Origin: [Scytonema hofmanni] UTEX 2349
Lineage (GTDB): Bacteria > Cyanobacteriota > Cyanobacteriia > Cyanobacteriales > Nostocaceae
Assembly (NCBI RefSeq): GCF_000582685.1
Contig: NZ_KK073765.1
Location: 88,559 to 152,558, forward strand
Length of the DNA stretch: 64,000 bases
Direction of reading: 5' to 3'
Shown: positions 36,276-44,127 of the stretch, piece after piece
Layout of the letters: the number at the start of each line of letters is the position of its first letter
Numbering within the stretch: position 1 is the first letter of the stretch
Position numbers and translations under genes: made by a program
Notes under the pieces: model-generated
The model's database searches: none
Seen by the model: the letters and a program-made list of their open reading frames with translations, nothing else
What the model was told of the DNA's origin: nothing

Positions 36276-37181
36276 ATAAAGTTATATATATTTTGAATCT
36301 CTGTTTGCAATTTATAATTATTTTGATTTTGGTTATGTATAATTGGCTTAATCAAAGTTGTTACGAATAAATATACTCTTTTAACGAATCTTCCTTATTC
36401 TTAATAATTAGTTTTATTGCAATTATTTTTAATCTGAATTAAGAAATTGATTTAACTACTTGAAACAGTCTGTCTATTTATGTTTGACCCTAATTAACAT
36501 AGGTTGTCCAAGCACGAGAATATGGCACAACAGGGGTATTTCCCCAGTACGCCAGTGTCACCACACGACTGTTATAACTGACATAGTATGTTTATGACAA
36601 TGCGTGAGATACTGCAATGCCTATAATGCTTGTGTAGTAAGATATTGCTCTGATTGCAAAAGCAGGCGATCGCGGGTTATTTATCTAATTAAATATGTCT
36701 AAATACAAGTGTAAATATTATTTAAAATACTGAAAATATTTTACAATTAGAAAAGAAAAATAAGACAAAGTGTTTTATAAAGTGTTACATAACGAGACGG
36801 GGAGGATTGGGAATTTGTGATAATTGAGGTGTTACTGACCCTAGTAAACATACCTTGTCTACATACGGGAATATAACTTTTTAGGGCGATCCTGTGGTAG
36901 CGAGGGGATACTACTGCAATGCTGGGATATAGCTAGTGTAGGTGTAACCATACCATGAGTCTAACAATACGTATGTACTAGGGAAACTTCTACTATGCTG
37001 AGGTATTGTCAGGGAAGCAGGAGCATAGTCGGAGATGACATTTTCTCAGTATGAGTTTATGGTATAAGCAAGTACAGACTAGCACTTATATTCTACGATT
37101 TGTCTATCATCTATTAGTACAATTTTCGGGCTGTGATACTTCAACTGTGAATTAGTGGTTAGTAGGGTTAAAGGGAGGGAG
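36276..37181. other. Candidate oriT spacer with 39-bp direct repeats
   Basis: This 906-bp stretch has no gene. Two 39-bp blocks (36485-36523 and 36836-36874) share TGACCCTARTWAACATA, TTGTCTA and ACGRGAATAT words, and a second shared word, ACTGCAATGC, follows each at 36611 and 36913. Placement directly upstream of the MobC-like gene suggests an origin of transfer or an operator. The nick site is not identified. Confidence 0.45.
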
Positions 37182-37688
37182 ATGAGTACAGAATTTGAGG
37201 TGATACCGCAAATAAAGAGGAGTGGGAATACAGTTACGGGGAAGATGTTCAAGTATTTGGCATCTAACCCGATGGAGATGGGGTTAGTGGAGACGGTAAT
37301 ATATACCCTCAAGGCATTTTGGTTGCCCCTGTCGATGCAGTCGGTAGGAATTAGGGGTGAGGAATTGAGGAAAGTTGCCTTATGGGCGATTGGGGTATTG
37401 GAGAGTCAGATAAATACGATTAAGAGGATATGCGGGTTAGAGAATATATCGCAGTTGGTGCTAATTACCCCAATGGTTGGTCAAGAAACAGCAGCAGTGG
37501 TATCCCCTACTGTGGCGTACCAACAACCAAATAGTAATGCTTCTTCTGTTGCTGTACTTGCCCAACAAGAAGAATTATGCCAACACAAGGCATCTGGGGT
37601 AGAGGATAATTATGATGACTTTTTTGATGATGATTCGGATGTGATACCTGCGGGGGCGATTGAGGGGGATGCAGGATTTAGAGTGTAA
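37182..37688 (+). CDS. Unknown protein next to ParM, possible partition adaptor
   Basis: A 168-aa protein that I do not recognise. Its N-terminal half is basic and hydrophobic (KRSGNTVTGKMFKYLASNPMEMGLVETVIYTLKAFWLPLSMQ) and helical through about residue 100; the C-terminal third is low-complexity and ends with a very acidic DDFFDDDSD patch. ATG 37182 follows AGGGAGG, so the GTG upstream is not needed. The ParM-like gene lies downstream on the same strand, so a ParR-like DNA-binding adaptor is one possibility, though no ribbon-helix-helix is evident. Confidence 0.5.
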   Translation: MSTEFEVIPQIKRSGNTVTGKMFKYLASNPMEMGLVETVIYTLKAFWLPLSMQSVGIRGEELRKVALWAIGVLESQINTIKRICGLENISQLVLITPMVGQETAAVVSPTVAYQQPNSNASSVAVLAQQEELCQHKASGVEDNYDDFFDDDSDVIPAGAIEGDAGFRV

Positions 37689-37690
37689 AA

Positions 37691-37728
37691 AAAGAAAAAT
37701 TTCTCGTTTTGGCGAGAAATTTTTCTTT
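37691..37728. terminator. Bidirectional terminator, 16-bp perfect stem
   Basis: AAAGAAAAATTTCTCG (37691-37706) pairs exactly with 37713-37728 around a 6-nt loop, with A- and T-rich flanks. It separates two convergent genes. Confidence 0.85.
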
Positions 37729-37735
37729 GTTTCGT

Positions 37736-38059
37736 TTAATTCACAAATACTTCGTAAGTATGGAGGGTTTTACCGATAACGGTGAGGATATTGAGTATAT
37801 AGTTGGCATCGTTACCACAGAAAGTGACTTGACCAACTGTGGTTGTAGATGTGGAAAATTCTGATTTGTTAGTGCGAATAAGACGATAATACTCTCGAAG
37901 TTTGGGAAGGTCATCCTTGCTAAAAGGGATATAATCGGGATCAATTTCTTTACCACAGAATCGGGCAATATTGTAGGCGATGCTACTGGGGATGGACTCA
38001 ACAATTGCTATGGCATCTCTAGTTTGAGGATTGTCGATTTTGTAGAAAGTTTTAGACAT
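37736..38059 (-). CDS. Unknown 107-aa protein under the shared hairpin motif
   Basis: I do not recognise this small soluble protein (SKTFYKIDNPQTRDAIAIVE ... ANYILNILTVIGKTLHTYEVFVN). It is mixed alpha/beta with no membrane segment. I start it at ATG 38059, with GGAG upstream, rather than 18 nt further out. The CCGC-GTCAA-GCGG hairpin followed by CTGTAAA lies 34 bp before the start, as in four other genes of the window, so it is probably co-regulated with them. Confidence 0.6.
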   Translation of the reverse strand: MSKTFYKIDNPQTRDAIAIVESIPSSIAYNIARFCGKEIDPDYIPFSKDDLPKLREYYRLIRTNKSEFSTSTTTVGQVTFCGNDANYILNILTVIGKTLHTYEVFVN

Positions 38060-38093
38060 GGGTTTTTCTCCTGCCAATCGTTTCAGCAGAATT

Positions 38094-38113
38094 CCGCGTC
38101 AAGCGGCTGTAAA
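38094..38113 (-). promoter_or_regulatory. Shared hairpin motif, copy 1
   Basis: On the gene strand: TTTACAG, then CCGC-TTGAC-GCGG, 34 nt before the start codon. See copies at 40123, 41239, 41704 and 46267. From here to 38315 there is no further gene. Confidence 0.6.
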
Positions 38114-38315
38114 AAAAAGACGGCGAGGTCAGAAAAAATAAAAATTCCTCGGTTCATGAGGGATTGAGGTTTTGAATTGGTTGATTAAAGTATTTTGAAT
38201 TCAGAATCTTAATAAAAACTAGGGTTTTTGAAATTTTTATGAACTAACCCCCTCTCATTTACGTGTGGGTTAGATTGGTTGTTACAAAATCATTCGTTAA
38301 TAAAAAATTTCATAT

Positions 38316-39572
38316 ATGGCTAAAACTAACGATAAAGCTCAACCTAAGAAAATTGTTTTAACTTTAGACATGGGTGGAAGCAAGACTAAGGCGATTGTAC
38401 AGGAATATCCGGAAGGGAAGCCGCAAGTTTTGTTGATGGATTCTGAAGTTGCTGATGTGGCGAAGGCTTCGGTTGAGAATATACAACCAGAAGGGCTGCC
38501 TGAATCTCGTGCTTGGGTAGGTGTACGCGGTGAATACTATGTACTGGGCGCACTTGCTCGGCATCAGTTTCGGGGAATATCGCAATTGAAGGAACTTAAG
38601 TACGAGCTGGCAGTACCCAAGGTATGCGGGGCAATTTGGTTGGCGAAAGAGAAATTGGGACTGGGGAATAATGTTTCTGTTTATTTGAATATTTTGCTGC
38701 CACCAGGGGAGACTCAAGACAAGGCTCAATTGGAAAGTCGCTTAAAGGAGGTTTTTACAGGATTTGAAACTCCGGCGGGTAAGATGCGGGTGAAGATGGC
38801 TTACTACAATGTGGCATCTGAAGGAAGCGGTATATTCTTTTATCGCAGACGCACTTTGGGGGGTACTATACCTACTTCAATGTTTGTGATGGTGGGTTAT
38901 CGTAACGCTAGCGTGTTTCTCGTTCGAGATGGTTTTCCCAATCGCGGGATTACTAGCGATTTGGGGATGTCTTGGCTTGTCAGCAATTTTGTTTCTAAAG
39001 TATCAGGACTTAGCCCCGATAATACTGATATTGTTGGCGCGATCGTTGAAGCCGGTGTAAATTGTGATGCTCAGGTGTTGCAAAACCTTTCTCGCAAGCG
39101 TAATAGTAGCGAGATAAAGGCTGATGGAGAGTCTATGTCTAAGGCTTTATTGCTTGCCAGGGATGAGTATTGGCGGGCAGCAGCACGGTGGTTGCGCTCT
39201 GTGATGGAAGATGATGTACGGGAATTGGTATTTTGTGGTGGTACAGCCGATTATATTCGTTCCGAGGTTGATACTTACTTCCAGAAAGAGGATATTCTAG
39301 TATCTTGGCACGCCAATATTCCGATTCCAGATATAGCTAGTAGTCTGGGCAACCGTATGGCAGATGTAGTTGCGTTACACGAGCATATGGTGTTGGAATT
39401 TGATAGAGCAACTGGTCATGAGCGATCGCAACCTTTGTTTGGTACTTCTACAGGTAAACCAACTGGCACTACTGATATTAAGGTGAATGCTAGTACTCCT
39501 GTCAAGAGGGTTCCTAATTATACGCCTCGTGAAGTACCTAAAGAATTTTTAACTATGAGTGATAAGGCTTAG
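38316..39572 (+). CDS. ParM/StbA-like actin-family ATPase
   Basis: This 418-aa protein has the actin fold of plasmid-segregation filaments: phosphate-1 motif TLDMGGSKTKAIV (about 15-27), a connecting part with GVRGEYYVLGALA, the second domain with TSMFVMVGYRNASVFLVRDG (phosphate-2-like), and the adenosine motif LVFCGGTADYIRSEV near residue 310. It would polymerise to push plasmid copies apart. PRTRC cassettes, like that at 59-63 kb, often include a ParM-like protein D, so it may belong to that system. The preceding gene at 37182 may be its adaptor. Confidence 0.8.
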   Translation: MAKTNDKAQPKKIVLTLDMGGSKTKAIVQEYPEGKPQVLLMDSEVADVAKASVENIQPEGLPESRAWVGVRGEYYVLGALARHQFRGISQLKELKYELAVPKVCGAIWLAKEKLGLGNNVSVYLNILLPPGETQDKAQLESRLKEVFTGFETPAGKMRVKMAYYNVASEGSGIFFYRRRTLGGTIPTSMFVMVGYRNASVFLVRDGFPNRGITSDLGMSWLVSNFVSKVSGLSPDNTDIVGAIVEAGVNCDAQVLQNLSRKRNSSEIKADGESMSKALLLARDEYWRAAARWLRSVMEDDVRELVFCGGTADYIRSEVDTYFQKEDILVSWHANIPIPDIASSLGNRMADVVALHEHMVLEFDRATGHERSQPLFGTSTGKPTGTTDIKVNASTPVKRVPNYTPREVPKEFLTMSDKA

Positions 39573-39607
39573 AGCGTGTTTTCGCTCCCCCCTCTGCCCT
39601 AAAAAAT

Positions 39608-39638
39608 AGGCGATCGCTTGGCATAATAGCGATCGCCT
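39608..39638 (+). terminator. Hairpin after the ParM gene, containing HIP1 sites
   Basis: AGGCGATCGCT (39608-39618) pairs with AGCGATCGCCT (39628-39638), 9-nt loop. Each arm is a HIP1 word, so it could also be a chance pair of those repeats. Confidence 0.55.
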
Positions 39639-39836
39639 CCATTCTTTTGTAGGGCAAGAGGGAAACGAAAGGATAAATCCTTTCTATCGTTTTCATCCAC
39701 CGCTTAAAAGACGGTGGCTCTCAACTTCTTAGATGTTTTGGTAGAAAAAAACAGTTGCATTAACACAACTGTCCTTTCTATTTAATTTATGCCAAAGCAA
39801 TAAGGAATGCGGTTGGACAATCTTCTTTCTGACCGA

Positions 39837-39874
39837 AAAAAAGAATAGCTGTGGATTCCCCCACAACCGTTCTT
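39837..39874 (-). terminator. Terminator after the Cys-rich small gene
   Basis: An imperfect stem (AAAGAA and TGTGG arms, core GTGG/CCAC) lies just beyond the stop at 39882 and, on the gene strand, runs into a T tract. Confidence 0.55.
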
Positions 39875-39881
39875 TGTCTAA

Positions 39882-40088
39882 CTATATTTTTTGGATTTCA
39901 CAGCAATTTTTCTTGCTGTCCCATGTGCCACCTAATTCTTTGCAGTCTTTCTCGCCACCTGCCAATCGCTGGCAAATGCTACCATCATCGCGGACTACTC
40001 CGCATTGCGCTTCTTGAGGAAGGCTGAATGAACCGATGAAGACGATAGCGATGATTGTAGCTGCGCGGAAGATTTTGTTAACAGACAT
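39882..40088 (-). CDS. Small secreted Cys-rich protein
   Basis: A 68-aa product with a clean signal peptide (about residues 1-26: MSVNKIFRAATIIAIVFIGSF then PQEAQC). The mature ~42 residues have four or five Cys (CGVVRDDGSIC, EKDC, NCC), which could form disulphides in the periplasm. The first mature Cys follows EAQ rather than a lipobox. I use ATG 40088 rather than GTG 40115. The shared hairpin motif lies 34 bp upstream. Function unknown. Confidence 0.6.
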   Translation of the reverse strand: MSVNKIFRAATIIAIVFIGSFSLPQEAQCGVVRDDGSICQRLAGGEKDCKELGGTWDSKKNCCEIQKI

Positions 40089-40122
40089 GATATTGACCTT
40101 TACGAGTTGTTTCACCTCTTCT

Positions 40123-40141
40123 CGGCGAATGCCGCTGTAAA
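40123..40141 (-). promoter_or_regulatory. Shared hairpin motif, copy 2
   Basis: On the gene strand: TTTACAG, CGGC-ATTC-GCCG, 34 nt before ATG 40088. Confidence 0.65.
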
Positions 40142-40275
40142 GACTTGTTGGTTGTAGGAAAAATTCTTCTGTAAGGTTTTGTTGATGTAGAGAAGTGGAT
40201 GTGGAGTGTATGCGATTGCGTTTTTCAGTTTGGGCGATCGCCTTTTGGGCCGATTTTCGACCATCGCAAAAAATA

Positions 40276-40304
40276 AAGGACAGTCTACCAGTTAGACTGT
40301 CCTT
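40276..40304 (-). terminator. 12-bp perfect hairpin
   Basis: AAGGACAGTCTA (40276-40287) pairs exactly with 40293-40304 around a 5-nt loop. It lies 6 bp beyond the small frame at 40311. Confidence 0.75.
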
Positions 40305-40310
40305 GTCACG

Positions 40311-40391
40311 TTACTTTTTTTGGTAAGTACGCACGAGTTTTTTTCCCTTGCCTCCCGTGAACTTGACAGGCAGTTTGTTTAATTGCATCAT
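40311..40391 (-). CDS. Very small basic protein (26 aa)
   Basis: A frame beginning with two ATG codons encodes MMQLNKLPVKFTGGKGKK and eight more residues; it is strongly basic. A perfect terminator hairpin follows its stop codon at once, which argues that some transcript ends here. No clear ribosome-binding site. Function unknown. Confidence 0.3.
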   Translation of the reverse strand: MMQLNKLPVKFTGGKGKKLVRTYQKK

Positions 40392-40436
40392 TCTTGTTGA
40401 CGCTTCCGGTGGTTGGCAACCATGCTAGGGTTTCAA

Positions 40437-40520
40437 TTAGTAGTGTGTTACAAGATAATGAGTCTCAAGAGACTCGACAATGCCCTTGAGCTTGATGTTG
40501 AAATCGACTTTAATGTTCAT
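40437..40520 (-). CDS. Very small protein (27 aa)
   Basis: An ATG frame encodes MNIKVDFNIKLKGIVESLET and seven more residues (amphipathic, alternating pattern). It lies upstream of the 26-aa frame and of the same terminator, so both may be on one short transcript. Function unknown; may be spurious. From 40521 to 40788 no gene is supported; a reverse partial copy of the TGAGGCAGTGCG repeat lies near 40655-40670. Confidence 0.3.
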   Translation of the reverse strand: MNIKVDFNIKLKGIVESLETHYLVTHY

Positions 40521-40788
40521 AGTTAACTTTTATTAAAGTGATATTTAAGAGACTGTTTATATGAGTGAGAACTGAGCGATCGCTCTTGAATCTGTCAGGA
40601 CTTACGCTGTTAGACCTCTCAAACTCTCATTCCTCCGTGTCCTCCGTGTCGCGCCAGTTGCTACAACGGGGCGGCAGCTTTTCGGGGGAAGCTTAAGAGC
40701 GAAAACGTGCCTTGGGAAAATACGCAACCCACTGGCTTCTCTGCGGTTCGTTATTCGTGAAGGAGTGCGTAAGTCCTGTCTGTTAAAA

Positions 40789-40824
40789 AACAAACAGCCA
40801 GGATGTTACTCCCAACTGTTTGTT
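40789..40824 (-). terminator. Hairpin after the gene at 40830
   Basis: AACAAACAG (40789-40797) pairs with CTGTTTGTT (40816-40824); long 18-nt loop. Confidence 0.55.
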
Positions 40825-40829
40825 ATTTG

Positions 40830-41201
40830 TTAGAAAGGTTGTTCTACTAGTTCAGCTTCGTCATATTGCTTTTGCCACTGTTCTCGACGTTGCCAAGATT
40901 TCTTGTTGTGTAGCAAAAGTTCTTCCATTCCTAAGTTAAATTTTTCTTTGGCGAAAGTTAGAAGTTGTTCGAGGTTATATCGTTTATCTTCTGCCTTGCC
41001 AAAAGTGAGTTCAAACTGGATTTTGAAAGCTTCCTTATCGAATGCTTCGCTCAACATTCGTTTTGATTCGAGATAGTGGATATCTTTAATGCTGTAGAAG
41101 ACTGCATTATATTTTCGCTCATAAAAAGCATCAATTTGATATTCACCCATTAAGGAATCGTCGATTACAGTAAGCTGGATTTTAGTGGATTTAACAGCCA
41201 T
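40830..41201 (-). CDS. Unknown small protein, paralogue of the gene at 41303
   Basis: This 123-aa protein shares with its neighbour the pattern SxMGxYQ at the N-terminus, an AVxY strand, F..F...FG..E..Y..EQ in the middle and FN.G..ELL..NKKSWQRREQW near the end. The fold is probably alpha/beta and soluble. I know no family. A tandem duplication, with each copy having its own hairpin motif and terminator, indicates selection for separate expression. The C-terminus ends in an acidic DEAELVEQPF. Confidence 0.6.
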   Translation of the reverse strand: MAVKSTKIQLTVIDDSLMGEYQIDAFYERKYNAVFYSIKDIHYLESKRMLSEAFDKEAFKIQFELTFGKAEDKRYNLEQLLTFAKEKFNLGMEELLLHNKKSWQRREQWQKQYDEAELVEQPF

Positions 41202-41238
41202 AGTTATCTCAATGATGAATAATTTTTCTGTATTTCTT

Positions 41239-41257
41239 GTGCGAATGCACCTGTAAA
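41239..41257 (-). promoter_or_regulatory. Shared hairpin motif, copy 3
   Basis: On the gene strand: TTTACAG, GTGC-ATTC-GCAC, 37 nt before ATG 41201. Confidence 0.65.
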
Positions 41258-41259
41258 AA

Positions 41260-41293
41260 AAGAAATGTCACTCGCTTATGAGTGATATTTCTT
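41260..41293 (-). terminator. Hairpin after the gene at 41303
   Basis: AAGAAATGTCACTC (41260-41273) pairs with GAGTGATATTTCTT (41280-41293) with one mismatch. Confidence 0.7.
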
Positions 41294-41302
41294 GTAGATT
41301 AG

Positions 41303-41659
41303 TTAGATAACTTCTGCTTGATTGGCGAGAAACTTTTCTCGACGCTGCCAAGTTTTGCGGTTAACTTCTAATAGTTCGGGAAGACCCTTGTTGAAACGGT
41401 TGATAGAGAATTGAATCATCTGTTCAACCGTGTATTTGGGTTGTTCAACTGTTCCGAAGGTTTCCTGGAACTTTGCTTTGAATTCCTCCCATTCAGCCTT
41501 TTTCCACTTTGTACCAGACTTAGCCTCAGAGGATTTTCCATAAACTTCCTGTAGTCCGTAGTAGACTGCCTTGAGCTTGCTTTCTTGATATGATGGGAGT
41601 TGGTAAATACCCATTGTGGAATCATTAATTTTGACAAGCTTGTTGGTTTTAGTAGCCAT
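41303..41659 (-). CDS. Unknown small protein, paralogue of the gene at 40830
   Basis: This 118-aa protein is the partner of the tandem pair: STMGIYQLPSY, LKAVYYGLQEVYG, a middle FKAKFQETFGTVEQPKYTVEQ and RFNKGLPELLEVNRKTWQRRE, matching the copy downstream at roughly one residue in three. It differs by a Lys/Trp-rich loop (SGTKWKKAEWEE) that the other copy shortens. It has no membrane segment. Function unknown; the conserved WQRRE end may be a nucleic-acid or protein contact. Confidence 0.6.
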   Translation of the reverse strand: MATKTNKLVKINDSTMGIYQLPSYQESKLKAVYYGLQEVYGKSSEAKSGTKWKKAEWEEFKAKFQETFGTVEQPKYTVEQMIQFSINRFNKGLPELLEVNRKTWQRREKFLANQAEVI

Positions 41660-41703
41660 AGTTATATCTCCACAAGTATGAGTTATTTTTATTCATAATT
41701 TAT

Positions 41704-41722
41704 CGGCGAACGCCGCTGCAAA
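41704..41722 (-). promoter_or_regulatory. Shared hairpin motif, copy 4
   Basis: On the gene strand: TTTGCAG, CGGC-GTTC-GCCG, 44 nt before ATG 41659. The loop and flank each differ from copy 2 by one base. No gene is visible from here to 42021. Confidence 0.65.
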
Positions 41723-42021
41723 AAATAAACGTATGAGTCATTTTTTTTCCTGTTAGTAATCTTCTTTATTTTGCGTAGCAGCTACTTTGGACGTGGATTT
41801 TTCCGGCTATGTAGTTTATAAAGACAGCTTCAGCTAAATATTTAAGTGCCTAAAACCTTTACTTAGAAAGTTTTTACTTTGCTTAAGAATGTAATTATGA
41901 TGCTTTCCAACTTTAGTTGTACTTAATTACTAAATATTTGTTTGTTGTGGAAATTTCGGTATGTAAGTGAAGATAATAACTTGATTGTAATTTATCTTTT
42001 TTACACGAGGAACTTATATCT

Positions 42022-42621
42022 ATGTTGGCTTTAAAGCAAGAATTTTTTTCCAGCTATACGGCGGTTACACTTAACGAAGACACTTCTCCAACACACAGTT
42101 TTCGTAATAGAAACTGGGAAATGGGTCAGATTTCTTTTGCCGATTCTGGTAATTATCAACCATTAGAAGTGAAAACCATCTACTATAAGAATTCACCTAT
42201 CCGCGTTGTCATAACTCCCGACGGTTTAGAGTGGGTTGCGCTTGATATTTTGCGTGCTTTGTTTTCTTCGGATGGGTTGTGCAATCATTACTGGGCATTG
42301 CAAACCTTGCCTATAATTTTTCGTCCAAAGCGATTAATTAAATCTGAAGGAGTAATTCAGTCCGAGGAAAATATGTTTAATGCTCTATTAAAGATAAAAC
42401 ACACGCTGCGTGTTGATGAAATTCCTTGTTCGGAGATACAGAATAGTTCATCTTTCAGGACAGTTATTATTCACGAAGTTTTATTTAGTTGGCTATCTAA
42501 ATATCTGACCGATGAATCAATTTATGAATTTTGTGACTGGTTTTCCAACCACACCCAATTAGTGGATATGGGTTGTCAACGCCAGTATCAACCAGAAGTA
42601 ATTGCATATTTCGCCGCTTAG
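42022..42621 (+). CDS. BRO-N/antirepressor-like protein (tentative)
   Basis: A 199-aa protein whose middle part, PLEVKTIYYKNSPIRVVITPDGLEWVALDILRAL, resembles the start of BRO-N domains found in phage antirepressors and plasmid regulators. The second half (YLTDESIYEFCDWFSNHTQL) has no known counterpart to me. It stands alone with its own ATG after AGGAACTT. A DNA-binding or regulatory role is inferred from the weak match only. A decayed reading frame follows it. Confidence 0.45.
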   Translation: MLALKQEFFSSYTAVTLNEDTSPTHSFRNRNWEMGQISFADSGNYQPLEVKTIYYKNSPIRVVITPDGLEWVALDILRALFSSDGLCNHYWALQTLPIIFRPKRLIKSEGVIQSEENMFNALLKIKHTLRVDEIPCSEIQNSSSFRTVIIHEVLFSWLSKYLTDESIYEFCDWFSNHTQLVDMGCQRQYQPEVIAYFAA

Positions 42622-42696
42622 TACGCGCAGACGCACGACTACTATAATTCTGATGAGTTGCTCGTTTCCTAGTTGCATTGACTAGCAACTTGTGGG

Positions 42697-43034
42697 TTGA
42701 TCCGCTCTTCTTTGCGGCGTTCTTATATTGCAATTGAACCTTTCTCTTGCCCAATTTGTCAAACAGGTAAAGCGTGGGATAAAGGCTACTGTTTGGGATA
42801 TGTCATTTATGCGTTACCTGGGGACTTAACCTATCTTAAGATCCGTGAAGATATTCTTTATCGCGTAGCCCATAGCTTATCTAGGTTTTTGTATGCATAG
42901 TAGATGATGCTCGCCCTTATCAGGTTGTTAATGTAGTTAGTCAAGCGCGTATGATGAATGTTCATCCCATGAATCAAGCTCTTTTTTTAGAGCATTGTTT
43001 GCAACTTGATTCTTCTCAATTAAAAGTTTTATAA
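42697..43034 (+). pseudogene. Frameshifted gene remnant
   Basis: One frame (42697-42900) reads FSCPICQTGKAWDKGYC and ends ...RVAHSLSRFLYA; a different frame continues as VCIVDDARPYQVVNVVSQ and NVHPMNQALFLEHCLQLDSS up to a stop at 43034. Together they look like one protein broken by a single-base shift near 42890. The Cys pairs at the start suggest a zinc-binding knuckle. No intact copy is in the window. Family unknown. Confidence 0.45.
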
Positions 43035-43094
43035 ACAATTGCAGCACTCAATCATTAGTATTTGTCGGGTGCAGTGTGTTTCCAGAAGGAGAGG

Positions 43095-43121
43095 GGGGGT
43101 AAAGATAAATATGCAACCCCC
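43095..43121 (-). terminator. Hairpin after parB
   Basis: GGGGGT (43095-43100) pairs with ACCCCC (43116-43121). It lies 24 bp beyond the parB stop. Confidence 0.5.
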
Positions 43122-43144
43122 ACTTTTGTTTATAATTAGCGCCT

Positions 43145-44125
43145 CTAAATCGTCTCTTCTTCTGCTTCCATCTCCTTTGAAGGCTGCATTAAATCCAGAA
43201 GCTGTTTTAATAATTTATCAACTTTATTTAACCTTTTTTTATCTTCTAAAAGGGTTTTATCTTTCATGATCAGCGATGAAATTTTTCCCATTTGTGCAGC
43301 TAATTCTCTTGTAGGCGTTTTTTGTTTTTCTTGTTTGCTAGTTTCCAGGATGCCCCCCACTATCTCTCTTATCTGTGATAGGGATAGTTTTTCCTCAATT
43401 ACCTTTTTTAAACAAGCTTGTCGTTGTGCTAAATCCTTAATTTTTGAGATGGCAGTCGCTTTGGTATATTCCAGTTCCCCTATGAGGAGTACTTCCTGAA
43501 TGTCGGCGGGTAATTTGAGTAGGGGTAGGCGGTTAGCAACAAATGATTGCCATGTAATTTTGCCTAATTTAGAGAAAATGTCTTGTATGGTAAGTCCTTC
43601 CGAACTAACCATAACGTTATGGTTAGAATTTCCCTTAACTTCGTTATTCATGTCATATAGTACTGAAACTACCATATCTCGGTCAATATCAAGCTCGTTG
43701 GCGAGTAGTTCAATAATGCCGATAGTTTCTTCATAAGCATTGAGGTCTTCTCTTTGTAGGTTTTCGGCTAGCCGGATGCGGCTGGCGGTTTTGTCATCAC
43801 AGTCAATGATATTGACGGGTATTTCTTCTAGCCCAATTAAAGCGCAAGCACGAAGGCGGCGTTCGCCAGCCATGAGTTCGTAAGTGCTGTCTTCTGTAGG
43901 TCTGACTGCAATGGGTGCAAGAAGCCCATTTTGTTTGATATCGTTGGCTAGAGATTGTAGTGCTTCGGCATCAAAGTAGCGTCTTGGTTGGGATGGGGGA
44001 AGGATGATTGAATTTATTGGTAGGGTACTAGTGTTTTTGTTATTTGTGTTTTCTTGACTAGCACTATCCAATAAATCATCAAGTGCATTTTTGTCGTATC
44101 CTTTCAGTTCAACTTGTTTGGTCAT
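43145..44125 (-). CDS. parB: ParB partition protein
   Basis: A 326-aa ParB. The N-terminal CTPase/nuclease-like domain has PSQPRRYFD (box I) and MAGERRLRACALIG (GERR box), then ENLQREDLNAYEE. The HTH region follows at about 135-210 (GLTIQDIFSKLGKITWQSFVANRLPLLKL), and a C-terminal helical dimerization part closes it. It binds parS sites and works with the ParA encoded 2 bp upstream. The 20-bp repeats before parA are possible binding sites or operators. No perfect parS palindrome was found by eye. Confidence 0.88.
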   Translation of the reverse strand: MTKQVELKGYDKNALDDLLDSASQENTNNKNTSTLPINSIILPPSQPRRYFDAEALQSLANDIKQNGLLAPIAVRPTEDSTYELMAGERRLRACALIGLEEIPVNIIDCDDKTASRIRLAENLQREDLNAYEETIGIIELLANELDIDRDMVVSVLYDMNNEVKGNSNHNVMVSSEGLTIQDIFSKLGKITWQSFVANRLPLLKLPADIQEVLLIGELEYTKATAISKIKDLAQRQACLKKVIEEKLSLSQIREIVGGILETSKQEKQKTPTRELAAQMGKISSLIMKDKTLLEDKKRLNKVDKLLKQLLDLMQPSKEMEAEEETI

Positions 44126-44127
44126 AT

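Noticed and set aside
40602..40793. A 63-codon minus-strand frame
   Set aside because: It runs through GC-rich dispersed-repeat sequence and has no credible start or family.
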